Positions 28,687 through 38,662 of a stretch of DNA of 64,000 nt are shown here, piece after piece. A program made the translations under genes and the position numbers. The notes below the pieces were generated by a model. It searched no databases, was not told the origin of the DNA, and saw nothing but the letters and a program-made list of their open reading frames with translations. The stretch comes from Thiotrichales bacterium (GTDB lineage Bacteria > Pseudomonadota > Gammaproteobacteria > Thiomicrospirales > Thiomicrospiraceae), in assembly GCA_016938655.1 (NCBI GenBank), contig JAFGUG010000043.1:117829-181828 (forward strand), given 5' to 3'. Positions within the stretch are counted from its first letter, which is position 1. Each line of letters begins with the position of its first letter.

Positions 28687-30468
28687 ATGCGTACACATTA
28701 TTGTGGGCAAGTAACAGAAGTTTTGGTTGTTCAACAAGTCACGGTTGCAGGCTGGGTTCACCGTCGTCGTGATCATGGCGGCGTCATTTTTATTGATTTA
28801 CGTGACCGTGAAGGGTTGGTTCAGGTTGTTGTTAATCCCGATACTGCTGAAATTTTTGCCAAAGCAGAACGCCTACGTGCCGAATGTGTTCTAAAGATTA
28901 CCGGGAATGTTGTTTTAAGAACCGAAGGCACCATTAACCCCAATATGGTCACTGGTAAAATTGAAGTGGTTGCCACAGATATCGATGTGCTAAGCATGGC
29001 TGAGCCGATTCCTTTCCAGTTGGATGAGAAGAACGTCGGTGAAGAGACCCGTCTAAAATATCGTTATATCGACTTGCGTCGTGACGAAATGCAAAAAACC
29101 TTAATGTTACGTTATAAAGTTACCCGCTCAATGCGTCGTTACCTTGATGACAATAACTTTATGGACATTGAAACCCCGATTTTGACTAAGTCTACGCCTG
29201 AAGGCGCACGTGACTATTTAGTACCAAGTCGTACCCATCAAAACAAATTCTTTGCATTACCGCAGTCGCCACAGCTGTTTAAGCAGTTGTTGATGATGTC
29301 TGGTTTTGACCGCTACTACCAAATTACGCGTTGTTTCCGTGATGAAGATTTGCGTGCAGACCGCCAGCCAGAGTTCACTCAGTTAGATATCGAGACCTCT
29401 TTTATGGAAGAGGACGCGGTCATGAACTTAATGGAAGGGCTAACCAAAACCATCTTTAAAGAGAATATTGGGGTGGAGTTTGATTATGACTTCCCACGTA
29501 TGGCTTATTCTGAAGCAATTCGACGTTTTGGTATTGACCGTCCAGACTTACGTATCGATATGGAACTGGTTGATGTGGCTGACCTGTTACAAGACATCGA
29601 CTTTAAAGTATTTGCAGGGCCTGCTCAAGATCCAAAAGGCCGTGTTGCTGCGTTAAAAGTACCGGGTGCGGGTTCAATGAGCCGAAAAGAAATTGATGAT
29701 TACACCAAGTTTGTTGGCATCTACGGTGCAAAAGGGTTGGCGTACATTAAGGTTAACGATTTAGCCGCAGGCATTGATGGCTTGCAATCGCCAATTGTTA
29801 AATTCTTCCCGGATCAAGTTATGGAGATCATGGCGCGTGTTGGTGCCAAAGATGGCGACATCGTGTTCTTTGGTGCCGATAAAGCCAAAGTGGTGAACGA
29901 AGCCTTGGGTGCATTGCGTGTCAAAATTGGTGAAGATTTAAATATGTTAAACGGTCGTTTCAAGCCGGTTTGGGTTGTGGATTTCCCAATGTTTGAAGCG
30001 GATGAGAAAACCGCGCGTATGACGGCGATTCACCACCCATTCACGCAACCAAAAGCGACGACCGAAGAGATTCTACATCACGACGATCCAGAACAGATGT
30101 TATCTAAAGCCTACGACTTAGTGATTAACGGTCTTGAAGTGGGTGGTGGTTCGGTGCGTATTCACGATACCAATATGCAAGCGGCGGTTTTTAAAATGCT
30201 GGGCATTTCTGACGAAGAGGCCAGAGAGAAGTTTGGTTTCCTATTAGACGCTTTAAAATACGGCTGTCCTCCACACGCGGGTATGGCGTTTGGTTTAGAT
30301 CGTCTGGTTATGATTTTAGGCGATATTGCTTCGATTCGTGATGTTATTGCCTTCCCGAAAACGCAATCAGCGGCGTGTCCGTTAACCGAAGCACCGGGCA
30401 TGGTTGATGATTCACAATTAGCAGAGCTGGCCTTACGTTTCCGTAAATTTGATATTGAAAAAGCCTAA
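28687..30468 (+). CDS. aspS: Aspartyl-tRNA synthetase
   Basis: Class II synthetase, 593 residues, charging tRNA-Asp. It shows the N-terminal OB-fold anticodon-binding domain ([22 protein letters not shown]), motif 2 ([18 protein letters not shown]) and motif 3 ([14 protein letters not shown]), plus the bacterial GAD insertion (about 300-410). [14 protein letters not shown] is well conserved. Whether it discriminates tRNA-Asp from tRNA-Asn cannot be told by eye. nadA follows 22 bp later. Confidence 0.98.
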   Translation: MRTHYCGQVTEVLVVQQVTVAGWVHRRRDHGGVIFIDLRDREGLVQVVVNPDTAEIFAKAERLRAECVLKITGNVVLRTEGTINPNMVTGKIEVVATDIDVLSMAEPIPFQLDEKNVGEETRLKYRYIDLRRDEMQKTLMLRYKVTRSMRRYLDDNNFMDIETPILTKSTPEGARDYLVPSRTHQNKFFALPQSPQLFKQLLMMSGFDRYYQITRCFRDEDLRADRQPEFTQLDIETSFMEEDAVMNLMEGLTKTIFKENIGVEFDYDFPRMAYSEAIRRFGIDRPDLRIDMELVDVADLLQDIDFKVFAGPAQDPKGRVAALKVPGAGSMSRKEIDDYTKFVGIYGAKGLAYIKVNDLAAGIDGLQSPIVKFFPDQVMEIMARVGAKDGDIVFFGADKAKVVNEALGALRVKIGEDLNMLNGRFKPVWVVDFPMFEADEKTARMTAIHHPFTQPKATTEEILHHDDPEQMLSKAYDLVINGLEVGGGSVRIHDTNMQAAVFKMLGISDEEAREKFGFLLDALKYGCPPHAGMAFGLDRLVMILGDIASIRDVIAFPKTQSAACPLTEAPGMVDDSQLAELALRFRKFDIEKA

Positions 30469-30490
30469 TTAGGGATTGGAATCGTCTGTT

Positions 30491-31582
30491 ATGACCCATC
30501 AATCACAGGTTTTGGCCACTGAAATCCCCACTAAGTTGCAAGGCCGTATTCAGCAGTTAGCTGAAAATGCGCCAACGCAACCTTGGCTAGGTGAGTCTGA
30601 AAAGCAAGCACTAAAAACCAAGATTAAAAGCTTGTTAAAGCAACACAATGCGCAGTTGGTTGCTCACTATTATGTGGACGATGAGTTGCAGGCCTTGGCT
30701 GAAGAGACTGGGGGGGTTGTCGCTGACTCACTAGAGATGGCAAACTTCGGTGCGCAATCTTCAGCCGATGAGCTTGTGGTAGTTGGGGTACGTTTTATGG
30801 GCGAGTCAGCCAAGTTGTTGAGCCCAGAAAAAACCGTACTGATGCCGGATTTGGAAGCGACGTGTTCATTAGATGTCGGTTGTCCTGCGGATGAGTTTGC
30901 AGCGTTTTGTGCGCAGTACCCTGACCATACCGTGGTGGTGTATGCCAATACCAGTGCCGAAGTAAAAGCGATTGCCGACTGGGTGGTGACATCGGGTAAT
31001 GCTTTGCAAATTGTTTCTCATTTAAAGGAGAAGGGCGAAAAAATTATCTGGGCCCCCGATCGTCATTTAGGTAACTGGATAGAGCAACAAACCGGTATCG
31101 AGATGATTCGTTGGCAAGGGCACTGTATTGTGCATGACGAGTTCACCACCTTTGAGCTTGAAGAGCTTATTAAACAGCATCCTAAAGCCAAAGTCTTGGT
31201 GCATCCCGAGTCCCCGGCTGAAGTGGTTGCCTTGGCAGATGTGGTGGGTTCCACTAAGGTGTTATTAAACGCAGTGGTGACCATGCCAGACGAGCAGTTT
31301 ATCGTGGCAACCGACTACGGTATTTTTTACAAAATGCAGCAGTTAGCGCCTAATAAACGTTTAATGATTGCGCCCACTGGCAGTAAAGAGAAACAATGTC
31401 ACAGTTGCGCTCACTGTCCGTGGATGGCCATGAACGGTCTACAAAATTTGGCCGACTGTTTAGAAAAGCAGAGTGGAGAAATTATCATTGATGCTGACAT
31501 TCAAAAAAAGGCCTTAACTTCGTTAGACAGGATGTTAACCTTCTCCCGAGAGCAAGGGTTGATTCCAGCGCAAACAACCTAG
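30491..31582 (+). CDS. nadA: Quinolinate synthase A
   Basis: Makes quinolinate from iminoaspartate and dihydroxyacetone phosphate for NAD synthesis, using a [4Fe-4S] cluster. The 363-residue protein keeps the three cluster-type cysteine regions: [25 protein letters not shown] and [33 protein letters not shown] near the N-terminus binds substrate phosphate. ATG at 30491 is preferred over TTG 30476 because of the GGGATTGGA stretch before it. A terminator follows. Confidence 0.97.
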   Translation: MTHQSQVLATEIPTKLQGRIQQLAENAPTQPWLGESEKQALKTKIKSLLKQHNAQLVAHYYVDDELQALAEETGGVVADSLEMANFGAQSSADELVVVGVRFMGESAKLLSPEKTVLMPDLEATCSLDVGCPADEFAAFCAQYPDHTVVVYANTSAEVKAIADWVVTSGNALQIVSHLKEKGEKIIWAPDRHLGNWIEQQTGIEMIRWQGHCIVHDEFTTFELEELIKQHPKAKVLVHPESPAEVVALADVVGSTKVLLNAVVTMPDEQFIVATDYGIFYKMQQLAPNKRLMIAPTGSKEKQCHSCAHCPWMAMNGLQNLADCLEKQSGEIIIDADIQKKALTSLDRMLTFSREQGLIPAQTT

Positions 31583-31595
31583 GTTAAAAAAGTTT

Positions 31596-31622
31596 AAACG
31601 GATGTACGGCATCCGTTTTTTG
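31596..31622 (+). terminator. Intrinsic terminator after nadA
   Basis: AAACGGATG pairs with CATCCGTTT around a TACGG loop and runs into six Ts. Confidence 0.9.
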
Positions 31623-31766
31623 TATCTAGGGTATTTAAAGTCCCTTTTAAAAACTGTTTGTCGCTGAAGGTAATCTTGTCTTTAGGTTTTTATTAATGAC
31701 TTATTAAGAAATAAATTATCCGATAGGTCATTCAGTAAGTGACAATAACGGGTGTTTTAAAAGTAA

Positions 31767-31776
31767 GCAGGCCTGC
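31767..31776. repeat. GCAGGCCTGC palindrome (before ruvC)
   Basis: Exact core preceded by TTTTAAAAGTAA and followed by CTCTTTTTT, 39 bp before the ruvC start. Confidence 0.9.
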
Positions 31777-31815
31777 CTCTTTTTTGTATGAAGCAGTTCG
31801 GTTTTGGAGACGCTG

Positions 31816-32334
31816 TTGGCCAAGATTAAACGTGTATTAGGGATTGACCCAGGGTCGCGTAAAACCGGTTTTGGCATTATTGAATCTGGGCGTTATAACC
31901 CCAATTATTTGGTGAGTGGGGTGATTCGAGTGGAGAAGTATTCGGGGGCAGAACGTCTTAAGATTATCTTTGAATCCATCTGCCAGATTATCGACCAATA
32001 TCAGCCGGATGTGATGTCTATTGAGAAGGTGTTTGTGCATAAAAACCCCAACTCGGCGATTAAACTTGGTCAAGCACGTGGGGTGATTTTATGTGCGGCG
32101 GCGATTAAAAATGTCCCTATTATGGAGTACACCCCCACTCAGATTAAAAGCACGATTGTGGGTCAGGGGCATGCAGTGAAATCTCAAGTGCAGTTTATGG
32201 TTCAGAACCTTTTAAAGCTGACCGATACGCCACAGGAAGATGCTGCGGATGCCTTAGCCTGTGCGTTATGTCATGACCGATATATGACGTTGGGCATTGA
32301 TCCTGAGACGCTCTCAAAAGGTACGAAATTTTAA
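31816..32334 (+). CDS. ruvC: Holliday junction endonuclease RuvC
   Basis: Resolves Holliday junctions made by RuvAB branch migration. The 172-residue length is normal. Catalytic acids lie in GIDPGSRKTGFGI, MSIEKVFVHKNPNSA and DTPQEDAADALACALCH. TTG at 31816 is the best start: GGAGA at 31806-31810 is correctly placed, and no in-frame ATG precedes the conserved GIDPG motif. ruvA follows 86 bp later. Confidence 0.95.
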   Translation: MAKIKRVLGIDPGSRKTGFGIIESGRYNPNYLVSGVIRVEKYSGAERLKIIFESICQIIDQYQPDVMSIEKVFVHKNPNSAIKLGQARGVILCAAAIKNVPIMEYTPTQIKSTIVGQGHAVKSQVQFMVQNLLKLTDTPQEDAADALACALCHDRYMTLGIDPETLSKGTKF

Positions 32335-32420
32335 AATAATAATTAAATACAATGAGATAGTTAATTTAGTTAAGTTGGTTTATAACCTGAAGTGGTTTAA
32401 ATAAGTAGGTAACAGTAGAC

Positions 32421-33056
32421 ATGATTGGATTTTTAAGAGGCACCTTGGTTCAAAAACAACCGCCTATGTTGTTGTTAGATGTGCAGGGTGTGGGGTATGA
32501 AGTTGAGGCCCCCATGTCGACTTTTTATCAACTGGAAAATGCCGATGAAATGGTCACCATCTTAACGCACATGCATGTTCGTGAAGATGCGCAGTTACTG
32601 TTTGGGTTTGCAACCGAATCAGAACGCACGCTGTTTAAAACCTTGATTAAGGTGAATGGCGTGGGTGCCAAAATGGCGCTGGGTATTTTATCGGCGATGT
32701 CGGTTCATGAGTTTTGTACGTTTGTCGATTCTGCGGATATTGCGGCGTTGACTCGCATTCCAGGCGTGGGTAAAAAAACCGCTGAAAGGCTACAAATTGA
32801 AATGCGTGATCGTCTTAAACCGATTATTGAGTCTGGTCTATTGGCGTACGAACCTTTATCAGCCAGTTTAGGCAATACGGCATCCAATCAACAACCTTTA
32901 AGAATTATGACCTCCATTCAACAATCCGCTTGTGATGCCCTAATGGCTTTAGGATACAAACCCCCACAAGCCGAAAAAATGGTTAAATCGGTCTTCAGCG
33001 AAGAGTTGTCTTTAGAAGAAGTAATTAAACAAGCCCTGCAAGGAGTGAAGCTTTAA
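32421..33056 (+). CDS. ruvA: Holliday junction DNA helicase subunit RuvA
   Basis: Tetrameric junction-binding subunit that guides RuvB. The 211 residues include the N-terminal OB fold ([29 protein letters not shown]), two helix-hairpin-helix motifs ([33 protein letters not shown]) and the flexible linker plus C-terminal domain ([22 protein letters not shown]). Its stop codon abuts the ruvB ATG. Confidence 0.97.
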   Translation: MIGFLRGTLVQKQPPMLLLDVQGVGYEVEAPMSTFYQLENADEMVTILTHMHVREDAQLLFGFATESERTLFKTLIKVNGVGAKMALGILSAMSVHEFCTFVDSADIAALTRIPGVGKKTAERLQIEMRDRLKPIIESGLLAYEPLSASLGNTASNQQPLRIMTSIQQSACDALMALGYKPPQAEKMVKSVFSEELSLEEVIKQALQGVKL

Positions 33057-34064
33057 ATGATTGAAACCGATCGCATTGTAGGCAATCAGGAGACCGAAGA
33101 TGATATGTATATTCAGCCTTCGGTGCGCCCCACGCAAATTAACGAATACATTGGTCAGAAAGCGGTGCGTGAGCAGTTGCAGCTTTCGATGGATGCCGCC
33201 AAAATGCGAGGTGAACAATTAGACCATGTTTTACTCTATGGCCCACCTGGTTTAGGTAAAACCACCTTGTCGAATATTATTGCCCAAGAAATGGGCGTCA
33301 CGCTACGTCAAACTTCGGGCCCAGTTTTGGAAAAAGCCGGGGATTTAGCTGCTATTTTGACGCGTTTAGAGCCGCACGATGTCCTGTTTATTGACGAAAT
33401 TCACCGCCTAAGTCCGATTGTTGAAGAAGTTCTGTATCCAGCGATGGAAGACTTTCAGATTGATATCTTAATTGGCGAGGGGCCAGCGGCGCAAAGTGTC
33501 AAAATTGATATTCCGCCATTTACCTTAGTTGGTGCGACCACTCGAGCAGGCCTGCTGACTTCGCCACTGCGTGATCGGTTTGGGTTGGTGCAACGTTTAG
33601 AGTTTTACAGTGATGAAGAACTGACACAAATTATTACGCGCTCTTCTAATATCTTAGGCATGCATTCCGAACTATCCGGCGCTCAAGAAATTGCCCGGCG
33701 TTCTCGCGGCACGCCGCGTATTGCCAACCGTTTATTACGTCGTGTACGCGACTTTGCCCAAGTAAGAGGCGATGGCATTATTACCGCGCCGATTGCGGAT
33801 GCGGCCTTAACGTTATTAGAGGTGGATCCTTTGGGGCTTGATAAGATGGATGCGCGCTATCTGGAGAACTTAATTGATAAGTTTGATGGTGGGCCGGTAG
33901 GCATTGACAGTTTAGCGACGGCGCTGGGTGAGGAGCGTGGTACGATCGAAGATGTGATTGAACCGTTCTTAGTTCAGCAAGGCTTTTTGGTTCGCAGTCC
34001 AAGAGGGCGCATCGCTTCAAAGCGTGCTTATGAACACTTGAATAGAGTCTATATAAAAGATTAG
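33057..34064 (+). CDS. ruvB: Holliday junction DNA helicase subunit RuvB
   Basis: Hexameric AAA+ motor of branch migration, 335 residues. Walker A is [17 protein letters not shown], Walker [12 protein letters not shown], sensor 1 GATTRAG and the arginine finger region SPLRDRFGL. The C-terminal winged helix ends near RTAYEHL-type sequence. It starts directly at the ruvA stop. An exact palindrome at 33546 encodes Ala-Gly-Leu of the conserved [14 protein letters not shown] segment. Confidence 0.98.
   Translation: MIETDRIVGNQETEDDMYIQPSVRPTQINEYIGQKAVREQLQLSMDAAKMRGEQLDHVLLYGPPGLGKTTLSNIIAQEMGVTLRQTSGPVLEKAGDLAAILTRLEPHDVLFIDEIHRLSPIVEEVLYPAMEDFQIDILIGEGPAAQSVKIDIPPFTLVGATTRAGLLTSPLRDRFGLVQRLEFYSDEELTQIITRSSNILGMHSELSGAQEIARRSRGTPRIANRLLRRVRDFAQVRGDGIITAPIADAALTLLEVDPLGLDKMDARYLENLIDKFDGGPVGIDSLATALGEERGTIEDVIEPFLVQQGFLVRSPRGRIASKRAYEHLNRVYIKD
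33546..33555. repeat. GCAGGCCTGC palindrome (in ruvB)
   Basis: Exact core within the conserved [10 protein letters not shown] coding segment, followed by TGACTT as in intergenic members. Confidence 0.9.
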
Positions 34065-34080
34065 AAACGGAGCTTTCATG

Positions 34081-34107
34081 CAAATAAGTAAGAATTTTCC
34101 TTATTTG
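34081..34107 (+). other. Hairpin in the ruvB-tolQ gap
   Basis: CAAATAAG at 34081-34088 pairs perfectly with CTTATTTG at 34100-34107. It has no T-run, so it is not a clear terminator. The gap holds no ybgC gene, which usually precedes tolQ. Confidence 0.4.
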
Positions 34108-34180
34108 GTCATAAGCAATTTATTTATAAGCCATTCCTTGTTACACTCTTAAAGCAAAATTTTCCATAAAAGGACGACAC

Positions 34181-34894
34181 ATGTTAAACAGCGATTTACT
34201 TGATCTTGTATTGATGGCTAGCCCAGTTGTTCAGGCAGTTATGCTTATTTTGGCCATCATGTCGATTGCCGCTTGGTCGGTCTCTATTTCCAAATCACAT
34301 CAAATTCGTAAAGCGCAAAAACGTGCCAAACTGTTCGATACCACTTTTTGGAATACCCAAGAACTGACTACGCTGTTTAATGAAGTGGTTCGTAATAGCG
34401 ATTCTGAAACCGGTATGGCGAAAATATTTGAATCCGGTTTTCGTGAGTTCGTGCGTTTAAAAAAACAGGGTGTTATGCATACCGCCGACTTAATGGCTGG
34501 AACAGAACGTGCGATGAAAGTCGCGTTTTCAAAAGAGTCCGATAAGCTTGAAAAACGCCTATCCATGTTGGCGACCGTGGGTTCATCGGCTCCATATATT
34601 GGATTGTTTGGAACGGTTTGGGGGGTTATGCACGCTTTTCAATCGTTGGGTGACGTTCAGCACGCTACCTTGGCATCTGTTGCACCCGGTATTTCAGAAG
34701 CCTTGATTGCAACCGCATTAGGGTTGTTTGCCGCGATTCCTGCGGTAATTGCCTACAACAGTCTATCAACCAAGGTGGATCGTCTTTTAGGTGAGTATGA
34801 AAACTTTGCAGAAGGCTTTTTAACCATTATGCAACGTCAGGCGCACAGCTTTGAAACTCAGCCGGTCGCCGGCTTTACGCAAACGAACAGTTAA
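34181..34894 (+). CDS. tolQ: Tol-Pal system proton-channel subunit TolQ
   Basis: A 237-residue inner-membrane protein of the MotA/TolQ/ExbB family. It has three transmembrane helices (about 16-38, 135-157 and 170-192) and the conserved LATVGSSAPYIGLFGTVWGVMHAF and APGISEALIATALGLFAAIPAVIAYN blocks. With TolR it uses the proton gradient to energise TolA during outer-membrane constriction at division. First gene of tolQRAB-pal-cpoB. Confidence 0.97.
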   Translation: MLNSDLLDLVLMASPVVQAVMLILAIMSIAAWSVSISKSHQIRKAQKRAKLFDTTFWNTQELTTLFNEVVRNSDSETGMAKIFESGFREFVRLKKQGVMHTADLMAGTERAMKVAFSKESDKLEKRLSMLATVGSSAPYIGLFGTVWGVMHAFQSLGDVQHATLASVAPGISEALIATALGLFAAIPAVIAYNSLSTKVDRLLGEYENFAEGFLTIMQRQAHSFETQPVAGFTQTNS

Positions 34895-34917
34895 TTGATG
34901 GCTAACGGAGTTTTCTC

Positions 34918-35385
34918 ATGAATACTGGTTTTCGCAGTAACCGACAAAAACGCCGCTTAATGGCTGAAATTAATGTGGTTCCTTACATTGATGTCACCCT
35001 TGTGTTGCTGATTATTTTTATGGTGACTGCGCCAATCGTGCAACAAGCGGTAACGGTTGCTTTGCCACAAACCCCAGAAGTGATTGATAACAACCCATCG
35101 ACCGTTGACGCAGAACAGCCGGTTCCTTTTGTTATTACGGTCACCTCAAACGGCTCCTATAAAACCTCAGAAGATCCATTTGTTGTACTCAGTACCAAAG
35201 AGTTAGGAAGCTTGGTGGCAGAAGTGGTGGCAAGATCACAAATGAATGCACAGCAACCGATTTACATTCAAGGAGACCGTGCCGCCCCCTATGGAAAAGT
35301 GATTCATCTGTTCACAGTATTAAAAGTGAATGGGGTTGACAATGTATCGTTGATGACCGAGCCTGAAGTCGAGGGTGAGTCATGA
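34918..35385 (+). CDS. tolR: Tol-Pal system protein TolR
   Basis: A 155-residue ExbD/TolR protein. Its single transmembrane helix contains the proton-conducting Asp in VVPYIDVTLVLLIIFMVTAPIV. The periplasmic domain follows, with PIYIQGDRAAPYGKVI and VDNVSLMTEP. Its stop overlaps the tolA start by 4 bp (ATGA), so the two are translationally coupled. Confidence 0.97.
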   Translation: MNTGFRSNRQKRRLMAEINVVPYIDVTLVLLIIFMVTAPIVQQAVTVALPQTPEVIDNNPSTVDAEQPVPFVITVTSNGSYKTSEDPFVVLSTKELGSLVAEVVARSQMNAQQPIYIQGDRAAPYGKVIHLFTVLKVNGVDNVSLMTEPEVEGES

Positions 35386-36446
35386 TTGGTTTTATTATTC
35401 GTCATCCACTCTCTGTTTTGATTGCTGTGATATTGCATGTTGCGGTTGCGCTTGCGGTTATCTATCAATGGAACGCTACGCCTCACACCTTTAAAATGTC
35501 CAACCAGTCAGACGCACCAAAAACCACGCAAGCGGTAACCCAAACAGAACCGCTTAAAACCTTTGCTGTTGATTCCAGTTTAGTTGAACAGCAAATTGCG
35601 CGTTTAACCGCTGAAGAGCAAGATAAGCGATTAGCTCAAAAACGTTTGCAAGAACAAACGGAAAAAGAAAAAGCAAAATTAAAAGCGTTACAAAAAGAGC
35701 AGGCGTTAGAGCAAAAAAAGGCAGAAGAAGCCAAGAAACGTGCCCAACAAGAACAGCGTAAAGCGGAAGAGCAACGCCGTAAAGCCGACGCCGAAAAACG
35801 CAAAGCGGATGAGTCAAAACGGTTAGCAGAACAACAAAAACAGTTGGTTGAAGCGCAAAAGAAACGACTTGAAGCTGAAAAGGCAAAAGCGGTAAAAGCA
35901 CAACAAGAAGCCGCTTTAGCTGAGAAAAAGCGTGCAGAAGCCAAATCATTAATGGCAAAAGCCGAGCAAGAGCGTAAAGCCGAAGAGGCTAAAAAAGTGG
36001 CACTTGAAAAAGAGATTGCAACCCGTTCTTTAGAAAAACAAAAACTTGAAGAGGATGCGCTTCAAGCCATGTTAGAGAAAGAGCGTGCAATGGAACGGGC
36101 TGAGAACCAGAAGCGCGAAGCCGCTGCGGCAGCTAAAGCACGACAAGCTCAGCAACAAAAACAATTACTGTCGTTAAGAGAGACCTACATCTCATCTATT
36201 GCCGCAAAAGTAAAAGATAATTGGCGAACACCGGCACGTATTTCAGATCAAGCACAGTGTGAGTTGGATATCACTCAATCACCGGGCGGCAACGTCACCA
36301 GTGTTAAGGTCGTTAACTGTAATCAATTTGCAAACGATCAGTTTAAAGATGCGGCCGAGAAGGCAGTGTACCGTTCAGAACCTTTGCCAAAACCGCCTGT
36401 GGAAGAATTGTTTGAACGAAATATTAAGTTTGTATTTAAGCCTTAA
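35382..36446 (+). CDS. tolA: Tol-Pal system protein TolA
   Basis: A 354-residue TolA. One N-terminal transmembrane helix (about 10-30) is followed by a very long Lys/Glu/Ala/Gln-rich coiled coil (about 65-265) spanning the periplasm. The C-terminal domain (about 268-354, with YISSIAAKVKDNW and LDITQSPGGNVTSVKVVNC) contacts TolB/Pal. The repetitive coiled coil produces a large spurious reverse-strand reading frame. Confidence 0.95.
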   Translation: MIGFIIRHPLSVLIAVILHVAVALAVIYQWNATPHTFKMSNQSDAPKTTQAVTQTEPLKTFAVDSSLVEQQIARLTAEEQDKRLAQKRLQEQTEKEKAKLKALQKEQALEQKKAEEAKKRAQQEQRKAEEQRRKADAEKRKADESKRLAEQQKQLVEAQKKRLEAEKAKAVKAQQEAALAEKKRAEAKSLMAKAEQERKAEEAKKVALEKEIATRSLEKQKLEEDALQAMLEKERAMERAENQKREAAAAAKARQAQQQKQLLSLRETYISSIAAKVKDNWRTPARISDQAQCELDITQSPGGNVTSVKVVNCNQFANDQFKDAAEKAVYRSEPLPKPPVEELFERNIKFVFKP

Positions 36447-36560
36447 ATTTTGATTAATTTGTAACATATTTGCATGGTTTTGATTAATTAAAACTTTTTA
36501 AATCCATATTAACAGCCATGCTGTCGCCGTTTGTGACAGTGCTTAAACGAGAGAGACTTT

Positions 36561-37895
36561 ATGAAAATGATGCCACTGAGTTTGATTAAAAGAACCTTTT
36601 CTATTTGGGCAGGCCTGCTTGTTTTAAGTGCCAGTTTGTTCTCTATGAATGCACAAGCACAATTAACAATTGAGATTAATGAAAGCTTTGAAAATGCATT
36701 GCCAATTGCAATCGCTCCCCTAAATTGGAAGGGAACCGATGCACAAGCACCGGAAGATATTTCAGCAGTGATTCGTGAAAATTTACGCCGCAGTGGAAAG
36801 TTTAATCCTATTTCGCCAACACGCATGCCTACTGTTAGCAATAACACATCAGAGATTGACTTTAATCAGTGGCGCAAATTAGATGTTGATAATTTATTGG
36901 TTGGTCAAGTGACCGATCAAGGCAATGGCCGTTACCAAATAGATATGCGGTTCATGGATGTTTTGCGTAAATCGCAGGTGATAGGCAAACGCTGGGATAA
37001 TATTCCAAAAAAACAGTTACGCCAAATCGCGCACATTATGAGTGACCTGATCTACCAAGAGTTGACGGGTATTCGTGGTGCGTTTAACACTCAGATTGCT
37101 TATGTTACGATGAAAACTGAGGGCAAAAAGCGAAGCTATACCTTAGAGGTTGCGGATGCGGATGGCTATAATCCACAACCGATACTACGCTCTCCTTTCC
37201 CGATTATGTCGCCTGCTTGGTCACCAGACAGCAAGAAACTCGCGTATGTTTCTTTTGAGAAAGGACGTTCAAATATTATTGTCCAGAGTTTGGATGGTAA
37301 GTACCGTGAGGTGCTTGCCGAGTTTAAAGGTATTAACGGCGCACCGGCTTTTTCACCAGACGGCAAAAAACTGGCGATGACCTTATCCAAGGATGGCAGT
37401 GCTGATATCTATGTGATGGATTTAGCCACTCGTGAGCTGACTCGAATGACTCGCCACTTTTCAATTGAAACAGAAGCCGCTTGGGCGGCAGACAGTCGAT
37501 CGTTATTTTTTAATTCAGATCGTCGTGGCCAACCGCAAATCTTTCAGGTTTTCTTAGCAACAGGTGAAGTAAAACGCATTACCTTTGAGGGTCGCTATAA
37601 CGGCAATCCAGAAGTCTCGCCCGACGGTCGTTACATTGCCATGGTGCATAGCGCAGGCGGGTTTCACATTGCACTACAAGACTTAATGACGGGTGAATTT
37701 AATGTTTTAACTCGTTCATTTTTGGATGAATCGCCAACCTTTTCACCCAATGGTGAGATGATTTTGTATGCGATGAATCAAGGTGGTCGAGGTAAATTGG
37801 CGGTGGTTTCTTTAGATGGGACCACTTCACAAACCTTGAGTGTTAAAAATGGGCAGGTTCGTGAACCAGCTTGGGGCCCATACTTACAGCGTTAA
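36561..37895 (+). CDS. tolB: Tol-Pal system beta-propeller protein TolB
   Basis: A 444-residue periplasmic protein. The signal peptide ends in NAQA (about residue 33), followed by the TolA-binding LTIEINESFENALPIAIAPL. An N-terminal domain (to about 165) and a six-bladed propeller follow, with repeated SPDSKKLAYVS, SPDGKKLAMTL and SPDGRYIAMV strands. An exact palindrome at 36609 encodes Ala-Gly-Leu in the signal peptide. A gap of 114 bp separates it from tolA. Confidence 0.97.
   Translation: MKMMPLSLIKRTFSIWAGLLVLSASLFSMNAQAQLTIEINESFENALPIAIAPLNWKGTDAQAPEDISAVIRENLRRSGKFNPISPTRMPTVSNNTSEIDFNQWRKLDVDNLLVGQVTDQGNGRYQIDMRFMDVLRKSQVIGKRWDNIPKKQLRQIAHIMSDLIYQELTGIRGAFNTQIAYVTMKTEGKKRSYTLEVADADGYNPQPILRSPFPIMSPAWSPDSKKLAYVSFEKGRSNIIVQSLDGKYREVLAEFKGINGAPAFSPDGKKLAMTLSKDGSADIYVMDLATRELTRMTRHFSIETEAAWAADSRSLFFNSDRRGQPQIFQVFLATGEVKRITFEGRYNGNPEVSPDGRYIAMVHSAGGFHIALQDLMTGEFNVLTRSFLDESPTFSPNGEMILYAMNQGGRGKLAVVSLDGTTSQTLSVKNGQVREPAWGPYLQR
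36609..36618. repeat. GCAGGCCTGC palindrome (in tolB signal peptide)
   Basis: Exact core within the signal-peptide coding region, read as Ala-Gly-Leu (WAGLLVLSA). Confidence 0.9.
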
Positions 37896-38031
37896 TAGAT
37901 ACAATTTATTAAAAGAGAGGCCTGTTTAAATCATTAAACAACCACTTTTTTTCATGTTTAGCCAAATTGGCTTTTTATAAAACAATTAGACGATTGTCTT
38001 AGTAATAATAATTTTCAAAAAGGGTGTCACT

Positions 38032-38607
38032 ATGTTTCATTTAAAATCGCTTTTTGCTTTAGCGCTCGTTGCAGGATTAAGCGCTTGTAGTTCCAACCCA
38101 AATCTTGATGGACCTGAGGGAACTGACCTTAAACCGTTAAGTGGATCGGATGCGCAAGCGGTGCAAAAAGGGGAAGACCTTGACCTTGGTGTCGAAATTA
38201 TTGGTGTCGAAATTGGCGAGTCTGTCAATGGTGGAAATGTTTTATTATCCGATGCGGCTAATGATTTATCGGGTATGGAAATGAAGCCAGTGGTCTATTT
38301 TGGTTTTGATGAGTACGAACTGAGCGAGCAAAACACCGCCATAGTCAAACATTATGCAGACATCTTATTAAATAACCCAGATAAACGTGTTGTTCTAAAA
38401 GGGCATACCGATGAGCGCGGTACGCCTGAATACAACCTTGCCTTAGGTGAGCGACGTGCAAAGTCGGTTGAACGCGTTATGATGTTATTTGGTGTGGCAC
38501 AACCTAACATTGAGACCATTAGTTTTGGTGAAGAACAGCCTGAGGCTTTTGAGCATACAGAAGCGGCTTGGGAGTTAAATCGTCGTGTTGAGATTCAAAT
38601 CCAGTAG
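38032..38607 (+). CDS. pal: Peptidoglycan-associated lipoprotein Pal
   Basis: A 191-residue outer-membrane lipoprotein that tethers the membrane to peptidoglycan. The lipobox is LSAC (Cys near residue 20). The OmpA-like C-terminal domain (about 85-191) has YFGFDEYELSEQN and GHTDERGTPEYNLALGERRA, which bind diaminopimelate. The linker (about 25-80) is longer and more acidic than in E. coli Pal (173 residues). Confidence 0.97.
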   Translation: MFHLKSLFALALVAGLSACSSNPNLDGPEGTDLKPLSGSDAQAVQKGEDLDLGVEIIGVEIGESVNGGNVLLSDAANDLSGMEMKPVVYFGFDEYELSEQNTAIVKHYADILLNNPDKRVVLKGHTDERGTPEYNLALGERRAKSVERVMMLFGVAQPNIETISFGEEQPEAFEHTEAAWELNRRVEIQIQ

Positions 38608-38662
38608 TGATTTAACAAACGATTATTTTTTCGATATTAATGAGCGATATTAGGCATCAGGC

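Noticed and set aside
29613..29624. GCAGGGCCTGC in aspS
   Set aside because: Has one extra G that breaks the core; a near match expected within conserved coding sequence.
35554..35958. Long reverse-strand reading frame of 134 codons inside tolA
   Set aside because: It mirrors the repetitive Lys/Glu/Ala coiled coil of TolA and is Leu/Phe/Val-rich without a start signal; it is an antisense shadow.
37918..37926. GAGGCCTGT as a member of the palindrome family
   Set aside because: Shares only AGGCCTG; excluded from the count to avoid inflating it.
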